Source of the DNA: B3-G11 sp036985855
GTDB taxonomy: Bacteria; Actinomycetota; Acidimicrobiia; Spongiisociales; UBA5794
Direction: 5' to 3'
Assembly (NCBI GenBank): GCA_036985855.1
Contig: BTQL01000040.1
Location: 1-20,458, forward strand
Length of the DNA stretch: 20,458 nt
This document shows positions 14,385 through 20,458 of the stretch, piece after piece. Numbering within the stretch: position 1 is the stretch's first letter; the number at the start of each line of letters is the position of its first letter. A program made the position numbers and the translations under genes. The notes below the pieces were generated by a model, which did not search any database, was not told the origin of the DNA, and saw only the letters and a list, made by a program, of their open reading frames with translations.

Positions 14385-15107
14385 ATGCGTGTCCGAAGAC
14401 GGGATCACCCGCCGGTTCGCGTGAACGAGTCCGCTGATCTGCCGGCGGCGAGTCGTCAGCTCGCCGCAGATGTCGAGCGGCTCTCATCGTCCCACGAACT
14501 GTTCAAGCGACTGTTGCAACGAAATGGCGTGCCTCCGTTGTGGTGGAGGCCAGCTTCCGTCGAGACTCTCGTGCGATTCATCCTCGAGCAGCAAGTCTCA
14601 CTTGCTTCGGCGAACGCGGCGTTCAATCGACTCGAGGTCCGGCTGAACGGCGTGACAGCTGAGGGAGTATTCTCGTCAACGGATGATGAGCTCAAGGCCG
14701 ATGGATTCTCTCGCCAGAAGGCCGGTTACGTGCGCGGCATCGCCGAAGAGATCCTTGCAGGCGAACTCGACATCCCGGCACTAGCTCGAGACGGGGACAA
14801 GGCCAGGGAGCGCTTGCTTGGCATCAATGGTATCGGCCCATGGACGGCCGCATGTTTCGCATTGTTCGTGTCAGGTGATAGGGACGCCTGGCCGACCGGG
14901 GACAGGGCTCTGTATGTCTCGATGGCGCGAAACCTCGAGTTGGCCGATGTACCGACCCGTCACGATGGTGATCGCATTGCATCCGAGTGGTCCCCTCTTC
15001 GCTCCGCGGCAGCCAAGATGCTCTGGCATGACTACCTCGGTGGAACAGCCTACGTTCCACGGACAGACGCGGGGTTCAGTGACGGTACGGGTAAGGTTTC
15101 GACGTGA
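14385..15107 (+). CDS. AlkA-like HhH-GPD DNA glycosylase
   Basis: This 240-residue base-excision repair glycosylase of the 3-methyladenine DNA glycosylase II type removes alkylated purines. It has the helical core LVRFILEQQVSLASANAAFNRL (about 62-83), the helix-hairpin-helix LLGINGIGPWTAACFALFV (145-163) and the Gly/Pro-Asp loop DAWPTGDRALYVSM (167-180), whose Asp in TGDRAL is the expected catalytic aspartate. No FeS cluster cysteines are present, unlike MutY/Nth. The start may be ATG 14385 or GTG 14421; the first is 6 bases after rplS and gives a basic N-terminus. The gene ends overlapping lepB by 4 bases (GTGA). Its position between rplS and lepB is unusual. Confidence 0.88.
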   Translation: MRVRRRDHPPVRVNESADLPAASRQLAADVERLSSSHELFKRLLQRNGVPPLWWRPASVETLVRFILEQQVSLASANAAFNRLEVRLNGVTAEGVFSSTDDELKADGFSRQKAGYVRGIAEEILAGELDIPALARDGDKARERLLGINGIGPWTAACFALFVSGDRDAWPTGDRALYVSMARNLELADVPTRHDGDRIASEWSPLRSAAAKMLWHDYLGGTAYVPRTDAGFSDGTGKVST

Positions 15108-15769
15108 TCCCGCAAGACCCAAGCCAAGATACGGCCGCGCCGGCATCTGAGGATGATGCAGAACCGGATGAGAAGCGGAAGAAACAGCTTCCATTTTGGC
15201 TCGAGTTCCCTCTTCTCATAGGGGCCGCTCTTCTCATAGCCGTCCTGATCAAGACCTTTCTCTTTCAGGCATTCTGGATCCCTTCGGCGTCGATGGAAGA
15301 CACGCTGCAGATCTACGACCGGGTGCTCGTGAGCAAACTGTCCTACGAAGTATCTGAGATCGCCCAGGGTGACATCATCGTGTTCGACGACCCCAGGGCA
15401 GGATTCGAACAACCGGATGAAGATGCTCTCAATCGAGCGATTCGCAACCTCAAGGAATCGATCGGCCTATCCACGCCGCAGTCCGAGTTCATCAAGCGGG
15501 TCATCGGCCTCCCTGGAGACGTCGTCGAAGGGAAGGACGGCAGTGTATTCGTCAACGGAGTGCGTTTGGCTGAGCCATACCTCAAAGATCCGAACATACC
15601 CATCCCACCGTTCGGACCGGTCGAGGTGTTTGAAGGAACACTTTTTGTCATGGGTGACAACCGTCGGGCGAGTCAGGACTCGAGATTCTTCGGGCCGATC
15701 CCGATAGCCGATGTCGTGGGGAAGGCGTTCGTGCGGATCTGGCCACCGAGTCGTGCCGGCGGGATATAG
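15104..15769 (+). CDS. lepB: Signal peptidase I
   Basis: This 221-residue membrane-anchored serine protease removes signal peptides from Sec/Tat exported proteins. An acidic/charged cytosolic N-terminus (1-30) is followed by one transmembrane helix (about 31-54). The box B motif IPSASMEDTL has catalytic Ser-63. The general-base Lys-131 lies in FIKRVIGLPGD (box D), and GDNRRASQDSRFFGPI (box E) is near the C-terminus. An acidic insertion (about 98-125) separates boxes C and D. The start is GTG 15104, overlapping the glycosylase stop in GTGA, so translation is probably coupled. It is expected to process the lipid-free secreted proteins; the lipoprotein at 7229-8101 needs LspA instead. Confidence 0.95.
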   Translation: MIPQDPSQDTAAPASEDDAEPDEKRKKQLPFWLEFPLLIGAALLIAVLIKTFLFQAFWIPSASMEDTLQIYDRVLVSKLSYEVSEIAQGDIIVFDDPRAGFEQPDEDALNRAIRNLKESIGLSTPQSEFIKRVIGLPGDVVEGKDGSVFVNGVRLAEPYLKDPNIPIPPFGPVEVFEGTLFVMGDNRRASQDSRFFGPIPIADVVGKAFVRIWPPSRAGGI

Positions 15770-15816
15770 AACGGGTATCAGGCCTCCGGTAGCGGAAACC
15801 TGTCAGTAGGCAGTCG

Positions 15817-15822
15817 TACGTT
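15817..15822 (+). promoter_or_regulatory. -10 hexamer TACGTT for leaderless yraN
   Basis: TACGTT ends 6 nt before the ATG at 15829. The same hexamer at the same distance precedes comM (18122-18127). Confidence 0.5.
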
Positions 15823-15828
15823 GGCTCC

Positions 15829-16164
15829 ATGGGTCCTCGCTCCTCCAAGCAACTGGGTTCGCTCGGTGAAGACATCGCTGTGCAGTTTCTCAAGCGGCGT
15901 GGCGTTGAGATCGTAGAGCGGAACGCGTTCGTCAACAGGGACGAGATCGATGTCATCTACAGGTTCGAGCGCATAATCGTTGCCGTCGAAGTCAAGACGT
16001 CGAGCAACGGTGCCGATCCGCTTGATGCGCTGGATGACACGAAGATGAGGAGGATCAAACGTGCAGCCAACGGACATCGGCTGCCGATAACGTCCATCGA
16101 CGCGATCGCCGTGACGTTCGGAAGCGACTATGCAGAGATACGGTGGTTACGCGCGGTGAGATGA
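15829..16164 (+). CDS. UPF0102 (YraN) endonuclease-like protein
   Basis: This 111-residue protein of the UPF0102/YraN family has a restriction-endonuclease-like fold. The family pattern is clear: LGSLGEDIAVQFLKRRGVEIVERN (9-32), then Glu-39-x-Asp-41 in RDEIDVIYRFERIIVAVEVKT, with Glu-54-x-Lys-56 completing the D-ExK-type metal site. The C-terminal helix R..RAANGH and strand DAIAVTFG follow. The molecular role is not established; the gene commonly sits between lepB/rnhB and comM. Here rnhB is missing from that position. Its 3' end overlaps the convergent minus-strand gene by 18 bases (16147-16164). Confidence 0.92.
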   Translation: MGPRSSKQLGSLGEDIAVQFLKRRGVEIVERNAFVNRDEIDVIYRFERIIVAVEVKTSSNGADPLDALDDTKMRRIKRAANGHRLPITSIDAIAVTFGSDYAEIRWLRAVR

Positions 16165-16410
16165 CCGATGATGTCCGAGGCGACGCCGCTCCTTGTACCA
16201 GCACCCTCTGTGCCAATGGCGACGAAGATCCGGGGCATCTTCAGGGATGACGACGAGATGTCCTACGCCGATTTCGATGACGCCGTCACACCCGGGACAG
16301 GCATAACTCTTGTTTGCCTGATACGGCTGAATGGGGTGCACATGGTGGTCATCGAAGTCCCCGAGCATGCCAGCGCCATCGATCGGGAAGCTGTCGGCTG
16401 AGGTGGGCAT
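16147..16410 (-). CDS. Small Cys/His-rich actinobacterial protein (zinc-ribbon-like)
   Basis: This 87-residue protein is easily missed because the plus strand is open opposite it. Its core is PYQANKSYACPGCDGVIEIG (29-48), then GHLVVIPEDAPDLRRHWHRGCWYKERRR (50-77). Cys-38 and Cys-41 (C-P-G-C) with His-65, His-67 and Cys-70 (HWHRGC) could bind zinc. A small protein with the same 'CPGC...HvVa.pe....RRHWH..CW..R' pattern is widespread in actinobacteria, sometimes labelled ATP/GTP-binding, with no known role. It starts at ATG 16410, 7 nt after a minus-strand TACCAT. It is divergent from the crotonase gene and overlaps the yraN 3' end by 18 bases. Confidence 0.8.
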   Translation of the reverse strand: MPTSADSFPIDGAGMLGDFDDHHVHPIQPYQANKSYACPGCDGVIEIGVGHLVVIPEDAPDLRRHWHRGCWYKERRRLGHHRSSHRA

Positions 16411-16417
16411 GCGTGCG

Positions 16418-16423
16418 ATGGTA
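16418..16423 (-). promoter_or_regulatory. -10 hexamer TACCAT for the small Cys/His-rich gene
   Basis: On the minus strand TACCAT is followed by 7 nt and the ATG at 16410. It supports the choice of start. Confidence 0.45.
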
Positions 16424-16472
16424 GGGGACCGCGTCACGAATTGATGAACCCCGCAGCGCCCGGAAAGCACGG

Positions 16473-16478
16473 TACGCT
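16473..16478 (+). promoter_or_regulatory. -10 hexamer TACGCT upstream of the crotonase gene
   Basis: TACGCT ends 8 nt before the ATG at 16487, with no Shine-Dalgarno between. It is about 50 bases from the divergent TACCAT element. Confidence 0.4.
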
Positions 16479-16486
16479 GGGTTGCC

Positions 16487-17266
16487 ATGGAAGATTTCCT
16501 TCTGATCGATGATACGGGCCCCGTCAGAACCTTGACGATGTCCAGCCCCGGCCGAAAGAATGCGGTTCCCGCAGCTGGATGGGCCCTCCTTGCCGATGCG
16601 TTCAACACCTTTGAGGCGTCGGGCCAGCGCGTGCTGATCATCACAGGTGCGGACGGCGAATTCTGCGCGGGCGCCAACCTGAGCAACGAAATCGTATCGA
16701 CACCGAGCGCAGCCGACAATGCTGCGCGTATGCGCCGAACGAATTCCGCTGCTATTGCGCTTCACCGTGTTTCGAAACCGACGATTGCCGCAGTTGACGG
16801 TGTGGCTGTCGGCGCGGGGATGAACCTTGCACTTGGCTGTGACATCATCGTTGCAACCGATCGGTCGAGGTTCTCGGAGATCTTCGTCAAACGAGGTTTG
16901 ACGCTCGACTTCGGTGGCACGTGGCTGCTCCCACGACTCGTTGGATTGGCGCGTGCTCGCGAACTTGCCTTGACCGGTCGAATCTTCGGAGCTGATGACG
17001 CGCTCGCGATGGGCATGGTGTCAAAGGTCGTTGCGACCGAAGAACTTGACTCCACCGTCAATGAGCTGGCTGAGTCGCTTGCCGTCGGAGCGCCACTGGC
17101 TCAGGCGATCATCAAGAGGGCTCTCGACAGGTCCTCTGCAATGACCTTCGAACAAAGCCTCTCCTTCGAGGAGCAAGCTCAGGCGATCCTTCTTGGTTCG
17201 GAGGATCTTGTAGAGGGCGCCACAGCCTTCACCCAGAAACGAGATCCTGAATTCCGGGGACGGTAG
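16487..17266 (+). CDS. Crotonase-fold enoyl-CoA hydratase/isomerase family protein
   Basis: This 259-residue crotonase-superfamily enzyme acts on an acyl-CoA thioester. The oxyanion-hole segments are EFCAGANL (58-65) and DGVAVGAGMN (104-113). The two glutamates of classical enoyl-CoA hydratase (rat Glu-144 and Glu-164) are replaced by Asn-113 and Phe-133. Asp-141, in GLTLDFGGTWLLPRLVG, sits where isomerase-type members such as PaaG have their Asp. I therefore expect isomerase or another crotonase activity rather than simple hydration. The C-terminal helices (PLAQAIIKRALDR and EEQAQAILLGSEDLVEGATAF) are normal. The thioesterase gene follows after 6 bases, probably in one operon. Confidence 0.9.
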   Translation: MEDFLLIDDTGPVRTLTMSSPGRKNAVPAAGWALLADAFNTFEASGQRVLIITGADGEFCAGANLSNEIVSTPSAADNAARMRRTNSAAIALHRVSKPTIAAVDGVAVGAGMNLALGCDIIVATDRSRFSEIFVKRGLTLDFGGTWLLPRLVGLARARELALTGRIFGADDALAMGMVSKVVATEELDSTVNELAESLAVGAPLAQAIIKRALDRSSAMTFEQSLSFEEQAQAILLGSEDLVEGATAFTQKRDPEFRGR

Positions 17267-17272
17267 CTGCCG

Positions 17273-18058
17273 ATGTCTGCCTCGTACTTCACGACCAAGG
17301 ATGGATCGTGGTTCGTGCCAACGGATCACACTCGGGGACCCTGGGATGTCGACTCGTGCCACGCAGGGCCGCCGAGCGCGCTCATGATCCGTGCCGTCGA
17401 AGCGCTCGTGCCGCATCAGAAACTGACTCGGATGACGGTTGAACTGATTCGCCCAATTCCCATGACAGGATTCCTGGTGCGCGCTGAGATCCGGAGACCC
17501 GGTCGGTCCGTGACCCACACCGAGGCAGAGATCTACGACGACGATCGGGTCTATGCGCGGGCGTATTCGACGCACATCCGAAGCGTAGACGACCTGGACG
17601 TCGGTACCGCATCGACAGATGCCCCGGCGTGGTCCGACTCCGTTGCCGGAGCGTTCCCTGTCGTTGGCGTGTTGCACGACGAGGTCTCGTTCGGCTCATC
17701 GGTTGAGTGCAGGTACGACAAGGGAAGCCAGATTGCCGTAGGTGGTCCAACGACCATGTGGATGCGAACGATGTATTCGATTCTTCCGGATGAGAATCCG
17801 TCGCCATTCCAGAAGATCGCACCGTTGGCCGATTGCGGAAACGGAATCTCCTACAACGGCCCGCTGGGTCCGACGTCGTGTGTGAACGCTGACCTCACAA
17901 TGTCGCTGCACCGCGAGCCACTCGGTGACTGGTTCGCTTCGCGGTCTGTCTCGCACTGGCAGCGCACCGGTATCGGTTTGGCGGATTCCGAGTTGTTCGA
18001 CGTCGAGGGACCTGTCGGGCGTGCGACGCAGAGTCTCATCTTGAACAGGGCGCAATAG
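17273..18058 (+). CDS. Double-hotdog acyl-CoA thioesterase family protein
   Basis: This 261-residue protein fits the TesB-like/4HBT_3 thioesterase pattern. Two hotdog repeats are visible. The N-terminal one has DSCHAGPPSALMIRAVEALVP (about 27-47), RMTVELIRPIPMTGFLVRAEIRRPGRSVTHTEAEIYDDDRVYARA (53-97). The C-terminal one has PTTMWMR, IAPLADCGNGISYNGPLG (Asp in the TesB active-site region), CVNADLTMSLHREPLGDWFASRSVSHW and ends GRATQSLIL. Such proteins hydrolyse acyl-CoA to free acid and CoA; the chain length cannot be told. The 6-base gap after the crotonase gene suggests a shared transcript and pathway. Start ATG 17273 is the first in frame. Confidence 0.82.
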   Translation: MSASYFTTKDGSWFVPTDHTRGPWDVDSCHAGPPSALMIRAVEALVPHQKLTRMTVELIRPIPMTGFLVRAEIRRPGRSVTHTEAEIYDDDRVYARAYSTHIRSVDDLDVGTASTDAPAWSDSVAGAFPVVGVLHDEVSFGSSVECRYDKGSQIAVGGPTTMWMRTMYSILPDENPSPFQKIAPLADCGNGISYNGPLGPTSCVNADLTMSLHREPLGDWFASRSVSHWQRTGIGLADSELFDVEGPVGRATQSLILNRAQ

Positions 18059-18121
18059 CAGAGTCGATCGCTTGTCGCCCGTTTTCGACGTCCTTGTGCG
18101 TTTCGTGTCATACCGACGCCA

Positions 18122-18127
18122 TACGTT
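18122..18127 (+). promoter_or_regulatory. -10 hexamer TACGTT for leaderless comM
   Basis: TACGTT ends 6 nt before the ATG at 18134, with no Shine-Dalgarno. It is identical in sequence and spacing to the element before yraN. Confidence 0.5.
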
Positions 18128-18133
18128 CGATTC

Positions 18134-19600
18134 ATGTACTCATCAGTTACCTCATGTGCTTTGGTCGGTGTGGAGCCAAGAGCCGTACAGATCGAAGCGG
18201 TCGTATCCCAGGGGACCGGCGGTTTCGTAATCGTCGGACTGCCCGATGCCGCTATCAGGGAGTCGAGACAGCGAGTGCGATCCGCCATCAGGGAGACGGG
18301 CTTTCACTTTCCCGGCGGGAACGTCGTTGTCAATCTCTCACCGGCCGATCTGCCGAAGGTCGGAGCAACGTACGATCTTCCGATAGCGCTGTCGGTGCTT
18401 GCAGCCGCGAGCAACAATCAGCTCAACTTCGACAAGTTCGTCCCGGTCGGCGAGTTGAGCCTGCACGGTCGCGTTCGTCCCGTACGGGCGGCCCTCGGTG
18501 CGACGGTGGTTGCAGAACGCGAAGACAAGACCTGTCTTCTGTCCTCAGATTCTGCAATGACAGCACTGGACGGTGTCGCGCTTGCCGGAGTCACCACGTT
18601 GCGACATGCGGTTGAAGTCGCCCAGGAACGGCGGTTGCCTGACGCTATCGGGCAGCCTGCGGATCTCGCGGCGGAGTCGTTCGATCTTGCCGACGTGCGC
18701 GGTCAACCCCTTGCGCGTCGGGCGCTCGAGATTGCGGCAGCCGGGCGCCATCATCTGTTGTTCGTCGGGCCTCCAGGGGCAGGGAAGACGATGCTCGCTC
18801 GGTGTCTTCCGTCGATCCTGCCCTCGCTGGACGCCGGGGAACAACGTGAAGTGGCACTTGTGTGGGCAGCTGCAGGAGCGAACCGGCCTGCATCGGGCGT
18901 GCCTCCTTTCCGGGCGCCGCACCATTCGAGCTCTGTGGCTGCGCTCGTCGGAGGGGGAGCGGGGCTGCCGACACCCGGCGAGGCATCCAGGGCTCATCGT
19001 GGGGTGCTCTTCCTCGATGAGCTGGGTGAGTTTCCGACCTCCGTACTCGATGCTCTGCGCCAGCCGGTTGAAGACGGATTCGTATCGATTGCACGACAGG
19101 CTGCCTCACTTCGCTTTCCAACCGCCGTTCAGCTGATAGCGGCATCCAACCCCTGTCCGTGCGGATATCTCGGCGATCGAATCAAACCCTGTACATGCAT
19201 CGATTCGAGGAAGGAGCGGTACGCGGCGAGGCTCTCCGGTCCGTTTCTCGATCGATTCGATATGCGCGTCAACTTTCAGAGGCTGCGGCCTGCCGCCCTT
19301 GCTGGTCCCAAGGGTCAGCCGTCAAGTGTGGTCAGAGCCCGCGTTGTTTCCGCAAGGCAACGCCAGGTAGCTCGTGGAGAGCTCAACAGCCGCCTGTCGG
19401 GGTCGGCCCTCGACGATCTGGAGATCTCATCTTCAGCTGTATCTACGCTTCGGGCTGCAGCAGAGCACTCCGATCTCTCGGCACGGGGATGGGACCGAGT
19501 CCGGCGGGTGGCTCGAACGATCGCCGATCTCGAGGGATGCGTCGTCATTGACGACCAGCACGTCAAAGAGGCCTTGCTTCTGCGGGGGGAGCAGGTATGA
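18134..19600 (+). CDS. comM: ComM/YifB Mg-chelatase-like AAA+ helicase
   Basis: This 488-residue AAA+ protein belongs to the ComM/YifB family, whose studied members are hexameric helicases that extend branch migration during natural transformation. It has an N-terminal ChlI-like domain (ALVGVEPRAVQIEAVVSQGTGGFVIVGLPDAAIRESRQRVRSAI), then Walker A GPPGAGKTM with Lys-218. Walker B is GVLFLDELGEF, sensor 1 AASNPCPCGYLGD, a Cys-x-Cys...Cys-x-Cys cluster (NPCPCGYLGDRIKPCTC) and the arginine-finger region RLSGPFLDRFDM. A C-terminal helical domain (LSARGWDRVRRVARTIADLEG) follows. Length and motifs are complete. dprA starts inside its stop (ATGA, 4-bp overlap). Confidence 0.95.
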   Translation: MYSSVTSCALVGVEPRAVQIEAVVSQGTGGFVIVGLPDAAIRESRQRVRSAIRETGFHFPGGNVVVNLSPADLPKVGATYDLPIALSVLAAASNNQLNFDKFVPVGELSLHGRVRPVRAALGATVVAEREDKTCLLSSDSAMTALDGVALAGVTTLRHAVEVAQERRLPDAIGQPADLAAESFDLADVRGQPLARRALEIAAAGRHHLLFVGPPGAGKTMLARCLPSILPSLDAGEQREVALVWAAAGANRPASGVPPFRAPHHSSSVAALVGGGAGLPTPGEASRAHRGVLFLDELGEFPTSVLDALRQPVEDGFVSIARQAASLRFPTAVQLIAASNPCPCGYLGDRIKPCTCIDSRKERYAARLSGPFLDRFDMRVNFQRLRPAALAGPKGQPSSVVRARVVSARQRQVARGELNSRLSGSALDDLEISSSAVSTLRAAAEHSDLSARGWDRVRRVARTIADLEGCVVIDDQHVKEALLLRGEQV

Positions 19601-20286
19601 CAAATGAGATGGTCCAGCTTGCGTTCGCCGGATTCTCACCAGCCAGGGTGGATCGTCTGCTTGAGCGGTATGTGACTGCGCGCGGAGTTGTGGCAGCCGT
19701 TTCTCGTCATCGTGTCAAGGTCACCGACAGATCCCGGAACGCGATCCTTGTTGACGCCCAGACGAGAACGCGACAGCTTGGCGAGTGCGATATCGCCCTT
19801 ACGTTCGCTGATGCTGACGTCTTTCCTCAACGCTTGTTGTCCTACGAGGGACACCCGAGATGGCTGTTCACGCGGGGTATGCCTTCGGCACTGCCGACGA
19901 TCGGAATCGTGGGAACTCGTAGCTGCACTTCGTATGGCATCGAGCTCGCGGAGATGTACGGAACAGCAGCGGCACAGGTCGGCTGGAGTGTTGTGAGCGG
20001 ACTTGCCCGAGGTATCGATGGAGCTGCCCATCGCGGTGCCGTCGGTGTCGGAGGTCATTGCCATGCGGTGCTCGGGTCTGGTGTTGATGTTGTCTATCCG
20101 GCCGGACACCGCGGACTCTATGAGACGATTCTCGCCACGGGAGGCATGGTCAGCTCCGAGTTCCCTCCTGGAACTCCACCGGAGGCGTGGCGGTTCCCGA
20201 CACGAAATAGTCGAAACCTATTGCAGGCTCATCTCACTGACGAGACGACAATGACTTTGGTCCAGAGTGATGCAATGACCCCCTGA
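19597..20286 (+). CDS. dprA: DprA-like DNA-processing protein, 3'-truncated (possible pseudogene)
   Basis: DprA binds incoming single-stranded DNA and loads RecA. The 229 residues hold an N-terminal helical region (1-60) and most of the Rossmann-like core: PTIGIVGTRSCTSYGIELA, GWSVVSGLARGIDGAAHRGAV, VLGSGVDVVYPAGHRGLY and GGMVSSEFPPGTPPEAWRFPTRN. After FPTRN the family continues with RIIAGLS, a strand ending VVEA, SGSLITA, GR and a VPG strand, then usually a winged-helix domain. Here the reading frame runs into RNLLQAHLTDETT and stops about 30 residues on. A full protein would need some 70-150 more residues. The fold is therefore cut in the middle and is probably not functional. It is translationally coupled to comM. 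Confidence 0.8.
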   Translation: MTNEMVQLAFAGFSPARVDRLLERYVTARGVVAAVSRHRVKVTDRSRNAILVDAQTRTRQLGECDIALTFADADVFPQRLLSYEGHPRWLFTRGMPSALPTIGIVGTRSCTSYGIELAEMYGTAAAQVGWSVVSGLARGIDGAAHRGAVGVGGHCHAVLGSGVDVVYPAGHRGLYETILATGGMVSSEFPPGTPPEAWRFPTRNSRNLLQAHLTDETTMTLVQSDAMTP

Positions 20287-20373
20287 ACTCGCACACAATC
20301 TTGTGGGCCGCGTGTTTGGCCCGAGTAGACGCTGCTGGGCGTGGACCGGCTGGGCTGTGACAGCTTCCAGCGC

Positions 20374-20379
20374 TAGGAT
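20374..20379 (+). promoter_or_regulatory. -10 hexamer TAGGAT before the last oxidoreductase
   Basis: TAGGAT is identical to the -10 of the MerR-type promoter, but no 19-bp-spaced -35 or dyad is visible. The start codon is 24 nt downstream with a GGAGGG Shine-Dalgarno at 20395-20400, so this is a short-leader gene. Confidence 0.4.
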
Positions 20380-20403
20380 CGAAGGGCAACGAGCGGAGGG
20401 TTT

Positions 20404-20458
20404 GTGAGTGAGAAGTTCGATGTCGTGGTAATCGGTGCCGGTCTCGGTGGACTCACAA
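20404..20458 (+). CDS. FAD-dependent oxidoreductase, N-terminal fragment
   Basis: Only 18 codons are in the window: a GTG start, then SEKFDVVVIGAGLGGLT. The G-x-G-x-x-G in a beta-alpha-beta fold is the ADP-binding fingerprint of FAD enzymes of the phytoene desaturase/amine oxidase or geranylgeranyl reductase type. The substrate cannot be judged. The GTG is 3 nt after GGAGGG (20395-20400), a slightly tight spacing. The gap 20287-20403 holds no gene I can support, only this promoter and a possible relic of the dprA 3' part. Confidence 0.75.
   Translation, partial: MSEKFDVVVIGAGLGGLT

Noticed and set aside
14385..15107. MutY/endonuclease III identity for the glycosylase
   Set aside because: No C-terminal four-cysteine iron-sulphur motif is present; the AlkA-type arrangement fits better.
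16168..16401. 77-residue plus-strand frame after yraN
   Set aside because: It is opposite the Cys/His-rich minus-strand gene, whose motif is far more protein-like; the plus-strand product looks like a shadow.
20306..20328. GGGCC/GGCCC hairpin after dprA as a terminator
   Set aside because: Five-pair stem, 8-nt loop and no following T run, so a Rho-independent terminator is not supported.

Overview
The window looks like a chromosomal stretch from an actinobacterium, most likely a deep-branching one such as a member of the Acidimicrobiia. This is inferred from moderately high GC content, the F420-precursor genes cofG/cofH, the housekeeping run trmD-rplS-(glycosylase)-lepB-yraN-comM-dprA, a fused B12-dependent isobutyryl-CoA mutase, and several acyl-CoA genes. 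No rRNA, tRNA, CRISPR array, phage gene or insertion sequence was recognised. No gap between supported genes exceeds 300 bases; the longest, 156-429, appears empty apart from the promoter at its right end.

Layout. 1-155 is the tail of a MaoC-like hotdog protein. 430-1106 is a two-gene unit (a Cys-Cys small protein and a MerR-family regulator) behind a textbook MerR-type promoter. 1131-4457 is icmF. Its 3' end and the 3' end of a convergent DUF2277 gene lie in a 123-bp perfect-period tandem duplication (4389-4634). The minus strand from 8101 to 4614 carries a lipoprotein, a Rieske-ThDP fusion enzyme, a small membrane protein and the DUF2277 protein. 8217-12586 on the plus strand is an MFS exporter followed by cofG and an unusually long cofH. 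These two look like an FbiC protein split by a 4-bp overlap, with an extra module at the start of CofH. 12688-15769 is tetR-trmD-rplS-glycosylase-lepB. 15829-16164 is yraN, convergent with a small Cys-rich gene (16410 to 16147). 16487-18058 is a crotonase plus a double-hotdog thioesterase. 18134-20286 is comM plus a dprA that has lost its 3' part. A FAD-dependent oxidoreductase begins at 20404 and runs off the end.

A recurring theme is translation start architecture. Eleven gene starts, on both strands, have a TAnnnT -10 hexamer only 6-8 nt before the start codon and no Shine-Dalgarno sequence, which implies leaderless mRNAs. Some other genes, notably the ThDP enzyme, the MFS exporter, rplS and the last oxidoreductase, instead have clear Shine-Dalgarno sequences.

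Functionally the region mixes acyl-CoA metabolism (MaoC, IcmF, crotonase, thioesterase), deazaflavin cofactor synthesis (CofG/CofH), translation and secretion housekeeping (TrmD, L19, LepB) and DNA uptake or processing genes (ComM, DprA remnant). The most unusual items are the Rieske-ThDP fusion, the extended CofH, the MerR unit with an incomplete SoxR-like cysteine set, the tandem duplication at two convergent gene ends, and the truncated dprA.
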